Source: Deltaproteobacteria bacterium
GTDB lineage: Bacteria; Myxococcota_A; Polyangia; Polyangiales; JAFGIB01
Assembly (NCBI GenBank): GCA_016929805.1
Contig: JAFGIB010000401.1
Coordinates: 1 to 50,142, forward strand
Reading direction: 5' to 3'
Length of the DNA stretch: 50,142 nucleotides
Part shown: piece by piece, positions 8,544-18,037 of the stretch
Position numbering within the stretch: position 1 is the stretch's first letter
Layout: every line of letters starts with the position of its first letter
Made by a program: the position numbers and the translations under genes
Notes under the pieces: model-generated
Told to the model about the DNA's origin: nothing
Database searches by the model: none
Seen by the model: the letters and a program-made list of their open reading frames with translations, nothing else

Positions 8544-9979
8544 GCGACCTGGGACCGATAGTGGCTGCCGAGGAATGGGTACGCGTGCAGGCTCTCATTG
8601 ATCTGGCCGAGGCCAAACGCCGCGGCGAGCCGCCTCCCCAAGCCGCCTTGGACGCGAAGGCCAAGGCAGAGGCAGTGCTTAACGGCCGTCTGGCGACGCT
8701 CAAGAAGGCGTTTGATCCGTCTATCGACTTGGAAGAAGCGGACCAGGAGATTCTTATCTTTTCCATGGCCCCCGTCGCTTCTCCTCGAATCGGCTGGCTC
8801 TATCGTTTGCTCCAATCCGGGGATGTGACCGGTCAGCCCGGTATCGATCTCGTTTGCGAGCTACTCGATCTCCGGCCGGACGATGCGATTCGCTATCGCA
8901 ATCGACTCGCCGTGGGGGCTCCGCTTATGCGGCACGGGCTTATCGCGTGGGAGCAAACGACTCCTTACATGCCTATCCGAGCCACGCATCGCGCGATGTC
9001 GAAAGTTCTCGGACTCAAGCCCTTGGGAACAGAGGTCCCGGGCGCGACCTTGGTGCGGGGCGGACCAAAGCTTCGAGACGTGATCTGCTCGGCTGAGCTT
9101 AAGGCCCGGCTTGAGCAACTCGCGCGATGGCCCGATTACGATGATACGCTGAGTAAATGGCGCATTCCCGTGGACCACGGCCCCGTAGCCCTTTTCTCCG
9201 GCCCCTCTGGTACGGGAAAGACCATGGCGGCGGAAGCGATATCCCGCGCCTCGAACCGCGCGCTTTATCGAGTAGACCTCGGCCTACTGGTGAGCAAGTA
9301 CATCGGCGAAACCGAAAAAAACCTCAACGCCATGTTCGACGCCGCGCGGGAGCTCGAATGCATATTGCTCTTCGACGAGGCGGACAGCCTTTTTGGAAAA
9401 CGGGGGCTGGTCAAGGATGCCAAGGACCGGTACGCCAATATGGAGGTGGGGCATCTGCTCTCGCGCATCGAGCGGCATCTCGGCATGTGCATCCTGACTA
9501 CCAACCTTAAAGACTATATCGACCCGGCATTCTCGCGGCGTGTCGACGCGGTGTTCCAGTTCGCGATACCCACGACAGAGCAGAGAAAGGCGCTATGGGA
9601 ACGTTATCTAGGAACGCGCTTTCTCGAAAAGTTCGCGCCGAAAACCAAGACCGGACACGAGAGCGAGCCGAGCTCGAACGAGAAAACCGAAAAAACTGCC
9701 GAGGCTAAAAAGTCGAACGAGCAGAAGTCTAAAGAGGATAAGACCGTGCTGGATAACCTCGCGGATATCCCCCGACTCTCGGGCGCGCAGATCGCCAACG
9801 CCTGCCGGTACGCCGCCAGGCGTCTCGCCCCGGACTATCGAAAACCGCGTGCCGCAACCGAAGCTTATTATCTCACTTGTATCGCTGAAGGCGTCCACAA
9901 CGAGCTTCGCAAATCCGGCGGCGAGGTGCTGAAGTCGAGCCTCGGTTTTTTACGTCAATATATCCAGGAGGGTTTGTGA
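8540..9979 (+). CDS. eCIS AAA+ ATPase (Afp15/Pvc15-like)
   Basis: The ATG at 8540 overlaps the previous stop (ATGA) and is preferred over an in-frame ATG 33 bases upstream. The 479-residue product has an alpha-helical N-terminal domain and then an AAA+ core. Walker A is GPSGTGKT near residue 223, Walker B is ILLFDEADSLFG near 277, sensor 1 is ILTTN and the arginine-finger region is FSRRVD. A lysine/glutamate-rich linker of about 45 residues splits the C-terminal lid, whose final part (LSGAQIANACRYAARRLA) is typical. In Afp and PVC systems this ATPase is needed for assembly or cargo loading and is not part of the finished particle. The long charged linker is unusual. Confidence 0.92.
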   Translation: MSDLGPIVAAEEWVRVQALIDLAEAKRRGEPPPQAALDAKAKAEAVLNGRLATLKKAFDPSIDLEEADQEILIFSMAPVASPRIGWLYRLLQSGDVTGQPGIDLVCELLDLRPDDAIRYRNRLAVGAPLMRHGLIAWEQTTPYMPIRATHRAMSKVLGLKPLGTEVPGATLVRGGPKLRDVICSAELKARLEQLARWPDYDDTLSKWRIPVDHGPVALFSGPSGTGKTMAAEAISRASNRALYRVDLGLLVSKYIGETEKNLNAMFDAARELECILLFDEADSLFGKRGLVKDAKDRYANMEVGHLLSRIERHLGMCILTTNLKDYIDPAFSRRVDAVFQFAIPTTEQRKALWERYLGTRFLEKFAPKTKTGHESEPSSNEKTEKTAEAKKSNEQKSKEDKTVLDNLADIPRLSGAQIANACRYAARRLAPDYRKPRAATEAYYLTCIAEGVHNELRKSGGEVLKSSLGFLRQYIQEGL

Positions 9980-10209
9980 TTCATATCGAGCACCTGCGCG
10001 TCCATTTACCCGCACACCTCGGCAAAGAAGCCAAGAACTTCGCCGCTATTTTGGGCGACGCCCTTTCCGGAATACCGCTTGAACGCGAACTGAGAACCGA
10101 GTCCATCTCAATACCTAAAATAAAGGTATCGAGAAGCGCCGACGCCCGCGTTGTCGCGTCTCGAGTCGCTGATCAGATTTGCCGCGCGATACAAGGAGGC
10201 GATTTGTGA
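9976..10209 (+). CDS. small eCIS-locus protein, unrecognised
   Basis: This 77-residue frame starts with GTG in a GTGA overlap with the AAA+ gene and ends in a GTGA overlap with the next gene. Strict coupling on both sides supports it being real. The product has an amphipathic N-terminal region (HIEHLRVHLPAHLGKEAKNF), a central basic strand and a C-terminal helix (VASRVADQICRAI). Short proteins occupy this slot in other eCIS loci, but I cannot assign a function. A chaperone or adaptor for the following CIS-tube protein is a guess from position only. Confidence 0.6.
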   Translation: MIHIEHLRVHLPAHLGKEAKNFAAILGDALSGIPLERELRTESISIPKIKVSRSADARVVASRVADQICRAIQGGDL

Positions 10210-10895
10210 TAGACAAAGCAAAGACGACGGTTATCGGCGGCACCTCTGCCGGACAGTACGAACGCGGATTGCTGATCGAATACGCTCTCACCCCAACGCC
10301 TTTGGTGCTGCCCTTTCTATTCAATCCTTCGACCATAACACGATCGCGGAGTGTGACGGTAAAGACCAGCGGCACTCCCGGAGCACGAGGCGGTTACGGC
10401 TTTCTCAGACCCGACGAGACCCCGCGAGCGTCACAAGGAGTTACGGTAAACGCGGAAAGTTTCTCGTTTAAAATCTTGCTCGACGCAACCGACCGCATGA
10501 ATCGGCGCGATCCTTTGGTCGGACAGATCGGAGTCCAGCCTGAAATCGACGTGATTCGCACCATGCTTGAGCCCAAGGCGGTAGGCGGCGGAGGACTGCG
10601 AGACCTCACGATTGCCGCAGACCAAGAACCCGCAGCCCATGAGCAGCACGAGGTTGCCTCGGTGTTGATCTTTAAATGGGGTAAGCAGGTACTGCCGGTC
10701 TTCATGACCGAGGCCGAGATAGAAGCCAAGGAGTATCTTCCCTCGCTGTTTCCTTATCGCGCCGAGGTCACTTTGACCTTGCAGGTCATCGAAACCGACA
10801 ATCCATTCTACAACATCGAGAAGCGGCGCCAACAAGCAGCGGCGAGAAGCTTCGTTACCCTTGCCGGTCTACCCGCGGACCTTTTGAAGTTTTAG
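10206..10895 (+). CDS. CIS-tube/Afp7-like tube-baseplate junction protein
   Basis: The GTG at 10206 (GTGA overlap) is the likely start; the frame extends nine codons upstream inside the previous gene. The 229-residue product has LTPTPLVLPFLFNPSTITRS near its N terminus. A strand-rich core follows (SFSFKILLDATDRMNR, then VLIFKWGKQVLPVFM), and it ends VTLTLQVIETDNPFYNIEK. This is the usual form of the eCIS family related to the tube fold. By analogy with Afp7 and T4 gp53/54-like parts, it joins the inner tube to the hub. A glycine run (GGGG) lies in a loop near residue 125. The LysM-type gene follows after a short gap. Confidence 0.8.
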   Translation: MIDKAKTTVIGGTSAGQYERGLLIEYALTPTPLVLPFLFNPSTITRSRSVTVKTSGTPGARGGYGFLRPDETPRASQGVTVNAESFSFKILLDATDRMNRRDPLVGQIGVQPEIDVIRTMLEPKAVGGGGLRDLTIAADQEPAAHEQHEVASVLIFKWGKQVLPVFMTEAEIEAKEYLPSLFPYRAEVTLTLQVIETDNPFYNIEKRRQQAAARSFVTLAGLPADLLKF

Positions 10896-10905
10896 GTGAT
10901 TTACT

Positions 10906-11193
10906 ATGTTTGAGAAGGACTCCAGATACGCGGAAACCACTCCCTTTGACCCCGAACATTTCAGGGGTACGAGGCCACGCGCCATCCCGATCACACCCGG
11001 GGTTATCGAGCATAAGTTGGTCCCGGAAGACAGGCTTGATCGGCTGGCCGCTTACTACTACCGCGATCCCGCCAAGTGGTGGCTGATCTTGGACGCCAAC
11101 CCGGAGATCTTTTTCGGCGGCGACCTTGACATGGGAAAGCACGCGGGCGAGGTCATTGTGATTCCGCCGGACGTCGCGTGGGGGAGGTATTGA
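10906..11193 (+). CDS. LysM/gp53-like baseplate protein
   Basis: This short 95-residue protein contains a LysM-like module: IEHKLVPEDRLDRLAAYYYR, followed by WWLILDANPEI and VIVIPP. In contractile systems such proteins (gp53- or P2 gpX-like) sit at the hub-wedge border and hold the baseplate together. Its stop overlaps the next gene start (TGATG). No signal peptide is present, so it is not a cell-wall LysM protein. Length and position both fit the eCIS role. Confidence 0.85.
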   Translation: MFEKDSRYAETTPFDPEHFRGTRPRAIPITPGVIEHKLVPEDRLDRLAAYYYRDPAKWWLILDANPEIFFGGDLDMGKHAGEVIVIPPDVAWGRY

Positions 11194-12296
11194 TGAGTTA
11201 TAGCTCAAGACGACCTCGCGTGCCGGCGACCTGTGTTATTACTGTTAATAAAGCGCCGCTCAATGGTCTCGGATCGCTGGTGAAGGAGGTGACCGTACAG
11301 CTTAAGCGCAATGTCTCGGGCACCGCCACCATCGTATTGGATTCTTTTCGCGACGAGCGCGGACGATGGGCGGTACAGGATAGCGAGCAGCTACGGCCTT
11401 GGAACGAGGTGCAGATAGACGCCTGGTTCGACGGACAACGCGAGGGGGTGCTGCATGGATTTATCAGAGAAGTAAAGCTCGAATACCCCGAGGAGATGAG
11501 CGCGGCAAAGGTGACGGTGACGGTTCAGGATGACCTCATCAAGCTCGACCGGGAGCAGCATCAAGACGTATATTCCAAGGAGAATAACGAGCGGTCAGAC
11601 GGCGCCATCGCCCGAGAGATCGCCGAGAAGGTAAAGCTGACGCACGAGGTAGCCGAGGGGATGACCGCGGGCGCGCTACACGTAAACTCTACGTTCACGA
11701 AATTTCTGTTGGAACGTGCCGAGGCCAACGGCTTTGAGCTGTTTGTTCGGGATGAAAAGCTTCACTTTCACCCCCCCGCGCTCGGGGCCGATCCCCAACC
11801 CCCCATTCTGGTCTACGCGGGACAAAGCACCAACTGTATCCGCTTTTCAGTCAATCACGATGGGCATCGGCCGGATCAGGTGAGGATGACCAGAGAACCC
11901 GAAAACCAGAGCAAGGGCAAGAATTTATCAGATATATTATTGTCATTTCTTCCATTGGCTCCCAATCAACCGGCGCTCGGTAAGCATCCGCTCACCAGCG
12001 AGGGCCGGGGGCTGCCTCCCTTTGTTTGGTCCATGGACCGACCCACGGGGGCCACCGAGTCCGAGGCTGAAATCCGGGCTCAGGCCAAGGCTAATGAAAA
12101 TCAGTTCAAGATCGTGGCCGAGGGCGTGCTGGACGGAAGTCAATACGGTCACGTGTTGGTACCGCATCTCCCGGTAACCGTGGACGGCGTGGGAACGACT
12201 TATGGCGGTCGTTATTACGTGGATGAGGTTACCCACAAATTTTCCAAGGGCGTGTACGAGCAGCATTTCAAGCTACTGCGCAACGCTACCAACTAA
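11193..12296 (+). CDS. baseplate hub protein, phage late control gpD-like
   Basis: The ATG at 11193 overlaps the previous stop and is preferred over a start 15 bases upstream. The 367-residue product belongs to the gpD/gp27 hub fold, the N-terminal half of VgrG proteins. It forms the trimeric platform between tube and spike. Visible segments are VKEVTVQLKRNVSGTATIVL, GQREGVLHGFIREVKLEYP, then DGAIAREIAEKVKLTHEV and FTKFLLERAEANGFELFVRD. It ends VDEVTHKFSKGVYEQHFKL, which is typical of the family. The spike follows as a separate gene, so hub and spike are not fused as they are in VgrG. Confidence 0.9.
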   Translation: MSYSSRRPRVPATCVITVNKAPLNGLGSLVKEVTVQLKRNVSGTATIVLDSFRDERGRWAVQDSEQLRPWNEVQIDAWFDGQREGVLHGFIREVKLEYPEEMSAAKVTVTVQDDLIKLDREQHQDVYSKENNERSDGAIAREIAEKVKLTHEVAEGMTAGALHVNSTFTKFLLERAEANGFELFVRDEKLHFHPPALGADPQPPILVYAGQSTNCIRFSVNHDGHRPDQVRMTREPENQSKGKNLSDILLSFLPLAPNQPALGKHPLTSEGRGLPPFVWSMDRPTGATESEAEIRAQAKANENQFKIVAEGVLDGSQYGHVLVPHLPVTVDGVGTTYGGRYYVDEVTHKFSKGVYEQHFKLLRNATN

Positions 12297-12311
12297 GAGG
12301 GCGATCAGGCG

Positions 12312-13136
12312 ATGGAAGAAGCGATTGTAAAAATGCTAAAAGAGCTCGAGTCGCGGCGATACGGCAAGTATCGCGGCACGGTCAAGCGAAACGACGATCC
12401 CAAGAGGCTCGGCCGGCTGGCCGTCACCGTTCCGTCGCTTTTTGGTTCTGAAGAGACCACTTGGGCGCTGCCGAGTCTCCCCTTCGGCGGTCTTAGACAG
12501 CAGGGGATGTTCTTCGTGCCGGAGGTTGGATCGCGGGTTTGGGTCGAGTTCGAGGAGGGCGATGTCAGCCGTCCGATATGGACCGGGGTGTTCTGGAGCG
12601 CGGAGGGCGACCTACCGGAAGAGGCTGCCAAGACAACGCCGACCACGCGCATTCTTCAAACGCCATCCGGCCACAAGCTGCAGTTCGACGACCAAGAGGG
12701 CGAGAGGCGTATCCGCCTTATCCACGCTAGCAAGTCCGAGCTCGTTATCAGCGAGGACGGTTCGGTCAACCTGACCAACAACGCGGGTATGACCCTGACC
12801 TTGAGCCAGGAGCGAGGCGAGCTTCTGCTGGAGGACGCCAAGGGCAACATGTTGCGCATGAACGACGGTGGCTGGCAAGCCGAGGATCTGTCGGGCAATC
12901 GCATCCAAATGTCAGGCGGGACGGTAACGGTTAGCGCCAATAGCTCGGTGGCCGTGGACGCGCCGAGCGTTTCTCTGGGAGGTTACGCCGGCGAACCGGT
13001 CATCAAAGGGCTCAGTTTTCTAACCAAGTATATGACCCATACCCATACCGTGGCGCCCATCGTGGGCGGGCCGACCTCGCCCCCCATCCCACAGGGCGAG
13101 ATGGAGTCGCTTTCCCAAATAGTCACCACAAGTTGA
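12312..13136 (+). CDS. spike protein, gp5/gpV-like with OB fold and possible iron-binding tip
   Basis: This 274-residue protein is the central spike that pierces the target membrane. An OB-fold domain occupies about residues 15-100 (YGKYRGTVKRNDDPKRLGRL, then VPEVGSRVWVEFEEGD and RPIWTGVFW). A repetitive beta-prism region follows (LVISEDGSVNLTNN, LLLEDAKGNMLRM, TVTVSANSSVAVDAPSVSL). Near residue 242 it has MTHTHTV, an HxH motif like the one that coordinates iron at the spike tip of phages P2 and phi92. No PAAR gene was found in the locus, so this spike may carry its own tip. The stop overlaps the TTG of the next gene. Confidence 0.88.
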   Translation: MEEAIVKMLKELESRRYGKYRGTVKRNDDPKRLGRLAVTVPSLFGSEETTWALPSLPFGGLRQQGMFFVPEVGSRVWVEFEEGDVSRPIWTGVFWSAEGDLPEEAAKTTPTTRILQTPSGHKLQFDDQEGERRIRLIHASKSELVISEDGSVNLTNNAGMTLTLSQERGELLLEDAKGNMLRMNDGGWQAEDLSGNRIQMSGGTVTVSANSSVAVDAPSVSLGGYAGEPVIKGLSFLTKYMTHTHTVAPIVGGPTSPPIPQGEMESLSQIVTTS

Positions 13137-13558
13137 GGCGCGACGTGCAACGGCTTATCGATCCGAAATACATAGCTTTTCCATTTCGCGTGGGCGACGA
13201 AGGCGCGGCTATATCCAGACGCGAGGCGCACATCAAAGAGCTTATCGAGCAAGTGCTCTTGACCAATCCCAACGAGCGGGTATTTCGCCTGGACTTCGGC
13301 GCCGGGGTCCGCCGCATGGTCTTCGAGCCCAATAGCGCCTCTCTATGGGATATCGCCAAACAGCGATTGATCGCCAATCTCACCGAGGTACTGCAAGGAG
13401 AGGTCGACCCGAGCTCGCTCGACGTCTCAGTAGGCGACGATGAAGAGAACCAGGGCGCGGACAACGGTATCCTTTATATTCGCGTGGCCTACCGCCTGGC
13501 TACCATCAATCGCGAAGAGACAGTATTGATTCCGATGCAAGGAGGGTTGCTTGGCTGA
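13133..13558 (+). CDS. gp25-like baseplate wedge protein
   Basis: This 141-residue protein belongs to the GPW/gp25 family (Afp9/TssE type), which connects the baseplate to the first sheath ring. The family segments are IAFPFRVGDEGAA, then EHIKEL-like helix IKELIEQVLLTNPNERVF and FGAGVRRMVFEPNSASLWD. It ends with LYIRVAYRLATINREETVLI. The TTG start overlaps the spike stop (TTGA), and AAGGAGGG close to its 3' end serves the next gene. A gp25 EPR-type core motif is present as FEPNS. Confidence is high because of length, motifs and position. Confidence 0.92.
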   Translation: MRRDVQRLIDPKYIAFPFRVGDEGAAISRREAHIKELIEQVLLTNPNERVFRLDFGAGVRRMVFEPNSASLWDIAKQRLIANLTEVLQGEVDPSSLDVSVGDDEENQGADNGILYIRVAYRLATINREETVLIPMQGGLLG

Positions 13559-14699
13559 GCTCGCGCCGCCGAAATTGATCTGGACCGACGCTCTCGGGGA
13601 TCCGGGCTATCGCCAGGTGTCGTTGCCCAAGCCGCTTCCCGAGATCGGGGACGACTTCGATTGGCAGCAGCGCGACTTCGATAGCTTCCGCCGGGCCATG
13701 TGGCAGGAGCTTCAGCTCAGCTTCCCGGAGCGTAAACGCTGGAGCCCGGGCGATGTCGAGGCGGTGCTGGTGGAGCTATTTGCCGCGCATCTCGATCAGC
13801 TTTCGGACATGGCCGACCGGGTGAGCGCCGAGGCATCCCTCGAATCGGCGCGGCGCTTTGAGTCGGTGCTGAAGTGGCTCGATTTCATCGGCTACGATCC
13901 GCTAACGGATAGAGGTGAGATAAACACACTCGAGGCCCTGAAGAATCTCTACCGGGACAAACCCCACGAGATGGAGCGAGACAAACGCCGGGGTCCCGCC
14001 GCCATCAGGCGCCAGCTGCGCATGGCGAGCCTGCAAGACTACGGTCAGCGTCTGGAAGAGCACCCGCTCGTGCTGCGCGCCAGGGCAAAAGAACGCTGGA
14101 CCGGCTCCTGGCTCGAGCTTGTGATCACCGTGGGCCTCTGGAACGACTGGAAGCTCGACAACACGCTCATGACCGATAAGTTTAAGCTGCCCGATCGGAT
14201 TAAGAAAGAGGTGGAGCGGTTTCATACCTTATATAAGCTTCGAGAACTCAAGCTGGAAAAGAATCCGACCATCAGGGAGCTATTACTCGACTACATTCGC
14301 GCCTTTCGGATGACCGGCCATTTGATCTCGCTCGTGGACGTGGAGCCAGTGGGCGTGCTCATCGAGGTGTGCGTCACGGTGCGGGACAACTACTTTCAAT
14401 CCGAGGTGCGCCGCGAGGTCGCGCGGGTTCTCGGCCGGGGGCCTGATGGATTCTTTCGGTCCGGCAGGCTCGCCTTCGGGCAGGACGTCCAGCTTAGCGA
14501 TATCTACGGCGCTCTGATGCCTATCGACGGAGTTAAGAACGTCAAAATCGTTCGCTTTGGACAAGCTGCCGACGACCCCCAACCGGGCAATATCCCGGCT
14601 ACGAACAGTATCGTAATGGGACCTGACGAGCTCGCGGTCTGCGGCAAGGACGACAAAGGAGAGGTCGTGATCCAGCTCGTCGGCGGGAGGCGGGGATGA
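13551..14699 (+). CDS. baseplate wedge protein, baseplate J-like (shorter paralogue)
   Basis: This 382-residue protein starts with TTG after a strong AAGGAGGG and overlaps the gp25 gene by eight bases. The N-terminal helical block (FDWQQRDFDSFRRAMWQELQ, then EAVLVELFAAHLDQLSDMAD and SARRFESVLKWLDFIGYDP) is the dimerisation and core region of gp6/J-type wedges. A later part (VCVTVRDNYFQSEVRREVAR, then LSDIYGALMPIDGVKNVKIV) matches the J C-terminal region that forms the iris around the hub. Afp11-like is a reasonable label. With the much longer J-type protein that follows, it would form the heterotrimeric wedge. Confidence 0.85.
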   Translation: MAELAPPKLIWTDALGDPGYRQVSLPKPLPEIGDDFDWQQRDFDSFRRAMWQELQLSFPERKRWSPGDVEAVLVELFAAHLDQLSDMADRVSAEASLESARRFESVLKWLDFIGYDPLTDRGEINTLEALKNLYRDKPHEMERDKRRGPAAIRRQLRMASLQDYGQRLEEHPLVLRARAKERWTGSWLELVITVGLWNDWKLDNTLMTDKFKLPDRIKKEVERFHTLYKLRELKLEKNPTIRELLLDYIRAFRMTGHLISLVDVEPVGVLIEVCVTVRDNYFQSEVRREVARVLGRGPDGFFRSGRLAFGQDVQLSDIYGALMPIDGVKNVKIVRFGQAADDPQPGNIPATNSIVMGPDELAVCGKDDKGEVVIQLVGGRRG

Positions 14700-17600
14700 G
14701 CGAGAGCGCGAACAAAACCGATCTCACGCGCTGGAACCGCTCCGGCCTTAAACGGCTGAGCTACGTGGACGGAAACGCCGCAACCTTCCTGGAAACCCTT
14801 CGGGATATTCTGCATAACAATTTTCAGAATGACTGGGGCAAAGTCCGGCTCCCGCCTCCGTTTGACGAGGAACGGCTAAAAGAGGAAAACGCCGACGAAC
14901 AATGGCTCGCTCAGACTAAGAACGATTTTCTGACTAAACAATATAACGACGAGGAAAAAGACGATATCGTCTGGGCCCTGATGCGCGTCTTTTCGCGAAG
15001 CTGCCACGTTCTCGCTCAACACATCGACGCCCACGCCAACGAAACCTTTTTACGCACCGCGACCGAATGGGAAGACATCCGCAAGATGGTCGCGATGTTG
15101 GGCTACGAGCCCGTGGGCGCTACCTCGGCTGTCACCTGGCTGGTAATAAAAGCGCGGGGCAAGGGCACAATAAAAAAGGGGCTTCAGGTCCGCCACCGGC
15201 CGCTGACCGGTGAAAAGGCCGTGATCTTCGAGACCTTGGAGGACGTGGAAGTAGACGAGGCGTTCAATAAGTTCACCGTGGACGGCGCGGACAGCTCCCC
15301 CAAGAATCTCGGAGACCTGGACATCGGCTCGGGCGGGATCTCACCGTGGCAAGCGAGCCCCAAGGCACCCGTGAAGAAAGACGAGTCCGTTCTCATCCTG
15401 GAGAACGACGCGGCCGCCAACGCCTGCGCGGCCTCGATAGAAAATATAGTCAATGGACGGTTGATTCTAAACTTCCAAGATTCAGACGCCTGGAAGGATT
15501 TCGAGGCGGGCGACGCCAGGCTAAAAACGTCACCGAGATTCAAGCGAAAGCCGTGGATCAACGGCCCAAAAGTCAGACGTTCGACCGTGCCGCACGGCTT
15601 AGCCGAGGGGTCGGTGATCGCGTGGAGAAAATGTTCGGGTTCGGATACGGATACGAAATGGAAATTCGCCGAGGTGGAAAGGGCGGACGCGTTTGGTATC
15701 GAGCTTAGAGGTCACTCTGAGGATTTTAGAGACAACGCAACCGATTTAAACGGCCCGGCTTATCGTAAGGACGACATATGGCCCGATTGGTTTGATTCTT
15801 CTGGCCCGGTCAGTGAAAAAAGAATCGAAAAAATAGAAGTCCTCCGCGCGGTCAAGTTGACGGGGACATATACCGTTCCGGCCGGGTCCGAAGCGGAGAA
15901 GATGATTGGCGAGCTAGAGGATTTTACTGCGGGGCAGATTTTTTCTGTGAGCGAAGAAGACATAGGAGTCCTTGCCGATGACGAGCAACTATCCGATTTT
16001 GAACTTCCGACAATCGTTTCAGGTGGCGTTGAATCGGAAACTATAATAGCGAATGAAGGTTTCTACCAATTCCTAATTTGGTTGTTCGGAAAACTAGATT
16101 TTAGTGATCTGTTTCCCACTATTAAAATTCAAAAACTAGTGAAGCTTGCCGCGATGTTTCTAGTCGAGGACGCAAAGATTCCCTCCACCGGGAAAATGGT
16201 ATATGAGGCCTTTCTCGATATTCTCGACGGAGTTAGTACGGAAGATAGGGACTGGAATAAAGGTCCTCCGCCGGGGCTGAATCCCAAGCCCCTATTTCGC
16301 TTTTGGGTGAATCAACCCGAGGCTGAACAGACCGAGGGAGGAACGTCAGAAACCAAGCCTTCAAAAACACCTTACACTCCGGAGTTTCAACAAATAACCG
16401 GTGAGCTTTGGTATCTACCTAAGAAACAAGAAGGACTCGGTTTACCAAATCCCGAGGTGCTCGAATTTGCGAATAAACCCGACGGAAATCGATTTTTCTT
16501 CAACGGTAACCCTAACGGCGTCGACGTCGGCGATTGGGTTGCTGTGAAGTTCAATGCAGCTAGCGGCACGAGTACCAAGTGGTACGCCTCGAAGATCAAA
16601 GAGATAGAAGAGCCACCGGCGGGTTACGAGCAGCGCCACGCTCCGGCTTTTGCGTTTAGGCTAGATATGTCAAATATTCCTTCCCTCGATAGCAACGCGG
16701 AAAGCAATTCCGAAGAAAAACGAAGTTATTCCGAGCTGCTCGAGATACAGGCTGACTATCGGGGCGAGGGGCGTCCGGAGGGTCACGATGTTAATAAAGA
16801 AAAGATCGATGGTCTCATCGTACTCAAACCCTGTCCGAAAAAACTTGCTCCCGGCAGTGTTCTGTTGGCGACGGACGGCGGGGAAAAAGCTCAACAAATC
16901 ACCGTGAGCACGGTCATAATCGACGACTGTGTTGTCGGCTTCAAGGAAAAGCTGGAAGACGGATTTACTCAGGGTAACCTCAAGCTCTACGGTAATATCG
17001 TTCTCGCCGGCCACGGAGAGAGGCAGTCCGCCGCAATGATGGGTTCCGGCGTAGGCGCGGATCGGAAAGACTTCATCATCCTCGAGCGAACCGAAGTCTC
17101 CACCATCCCGGACAGCCGGTTGGCACAGGGCGCCAGTGAGGATCTCGTGGTACGCGTTCAAGGAGAAGAGTGGCGCGCGGTCTCGCATCTCGACGAAGCA
17201 GGGCCCGCGGATCGAGCCTACATGGTCACTACCACCGAGACCGGTTACGTAAAGTTAAAATTCGGAGACGGCCGGCACGGACGCGCTCTTCCGCCCGGAA
17301 CCAACAACGTCACAATCGACTATCGCGTGGGGGCAGGCCGCCGCGGCTGCGTCGAACCCTATTCTTTGGACCGATTGGTTCATCCCCATCCTCTGGTGGA
17401 ATCGGTTGTACAACCATTCAAAGCAAAAGGCGGCGAAGATATGGAGCCGCGAGAGCAGATGCGGGAAAACGCGCCCGCGTCACTGCTCGCCCTGGAGCGG
17501 GCGGTATCGGTCAGCGATTTCGAGCAGCTCGCTATCCAGCACCGCTCTATCATCAAGGCTCGAGCATTTTACACCATCGGCGGTGCCGGCCGTTTTGATC

Positions 17601-18037
17601 TGGTCACGGTCGTGGCCGTGATGACCGAAGGCGACGAGATCGACAAAACCACGATGGACGAGCTCACCGACTATTTACAACGCCGGGCGGTTCCAACCGT
17701 GCGGGTTGAGGTTCAACCGCACAAACCGATATCAGTTGAACTATTCGTGCAAATCCGGGTCGATTCCAGCCGATACAAGCTGGACAAGGTCCAGGCCGCG
17801 GTCAAATCAGCCTTGGCCGAAACCTTCTCTATTGAAAGACGGCAGATCGGCGAGCCCCTCTATCTAAGCGAGGTCTACGCGGCCGTGGAAGAGGTGACAG
17901 GCGTGGAGGATAGCATCTGTAACTTTAAGCGTCCCTACGGCGGCTTACTGGTCATCGCGTCCGATGTAGACGAGATCTGTTTTATCGCAACCGAGTCAGC
18001 CATCGAGTGCCCCGAGCCAACGGAGTATGAGCCATGA
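14696..18037 (+). CDS. large baseplate J-type wedge protein (Afp12-like)
   Basis: This 1113-residue protein overlaps both neighbours in ATGA arrangements. The N-terminal 190 residues carry the J-type helical block (LSYVDGNAATFLETLRDIL, then VLAQHIDAHANETFLRTATE and VAMLGYEPVGATSAVTWLVI). The C-terminal 400 residues include VGADRKDFIILERTEVSTIP, then KFGDGRHGRALPPGTNNVTI and ALERAVSVSDFEQLAIQHRS. The end, YLSEVYAAVEEVTGVEDSIC, is standard for baseplate J. Between them lies an insert of roughly 450 residues that is more AT-rich and unrecognised. It is probably a surface domain or arm on the baseplate. The size exceeds a usual J protein several-fold but is not unusual for eCIS. Confidence 0.88.
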   Translation: MSESANKTDLTRWNRSGLKRLSYVDGNAATFLETLRDILHNNFQNDWGKVRLPPPFDEERLKEENADEQWLAQTKNDFLTKQYNDEEKDDIVWALMRVFSRSCHVLAQHIDAHANETFLRTATEWEDIRKMVAMLGYEPVGATSAVTWLVIKARGKGTIKKGLQVRHRPLTGEKAVIFETLEDVEVDEAFNKFTVDGADSSPKNLGDLDIGSGGISPWQASPKAPVKKDESVLILENDAAANACAASIENIVNGRLILNFQDSDAWKDFEAGDARLKTSPRFKRKPWINGPKVRRSTVPHGLAEGSVIAWRKCSGSDTDTKWKFAEVERADAFGIELRGHSEDFRDNATDLNGPAYRKDDIWPDWFDSSGPVSEKRIEKIEVLRAVKLTGTYTVPAGSEAEKMIGELEDFTAGQIFSVSEEDIGVLADDEQLSDFELPTIVSGGVESETIIANEGFYQFLIWLFGKLDFSDLFPTIKIQKLVKLAAMFLVEDAKIPSTGKMVYEAFLDILDGVSTEDRDWNKGPPPGLNPKPLFRFWVNQPEAEQTEGGTSETKPSKTPYTPEFQQITGELWYLPKKQEGLGLPNPEVLEFANKPDGNRFFFNGNPNGVDVGDWVAVKFNAASGTSTKWYASKIKEIEEPPAGYEQRHAPAFAFRLDMSNIPSLDSNAESNSEEKRSYSELLEIQADYRGEGRPEGHDVNKEKIDGLIVLKPCPKKLAPGSVLLATDGGEKAQQITVSTVIIDDCVVGFKEKLEDGFTQGNLKLYGNIVLAGHGERQSAAMMGSGVGADRKDFIILERTEVSTIPDSRLAQGASEDLVVRVQGEEWRAVSHLDEAGPADRAYMVTTTETGYVKLKFGDGRHGRALPPGTNNVTIDYRVGAGRRGCVEPYSLDRLVHPHPLVESVVQPFKAKGGEDMEPREQMRENAPASLLALERAVSVSDFEQLAIQHRSIIKARAFYTIGGAGRFDLVTVVAVMTEGDEIDKTTMDELTDYLQRRAVPTVRVEVQPHKPISVELFVQIRVDSSRYKLDKVQAAVKSALAETFSIERRQIGEPLYLSEVYAAVEEVTGVEDSICNFKRPYGGLLVIASDVDEICFIATESAIECPEPTEYEP

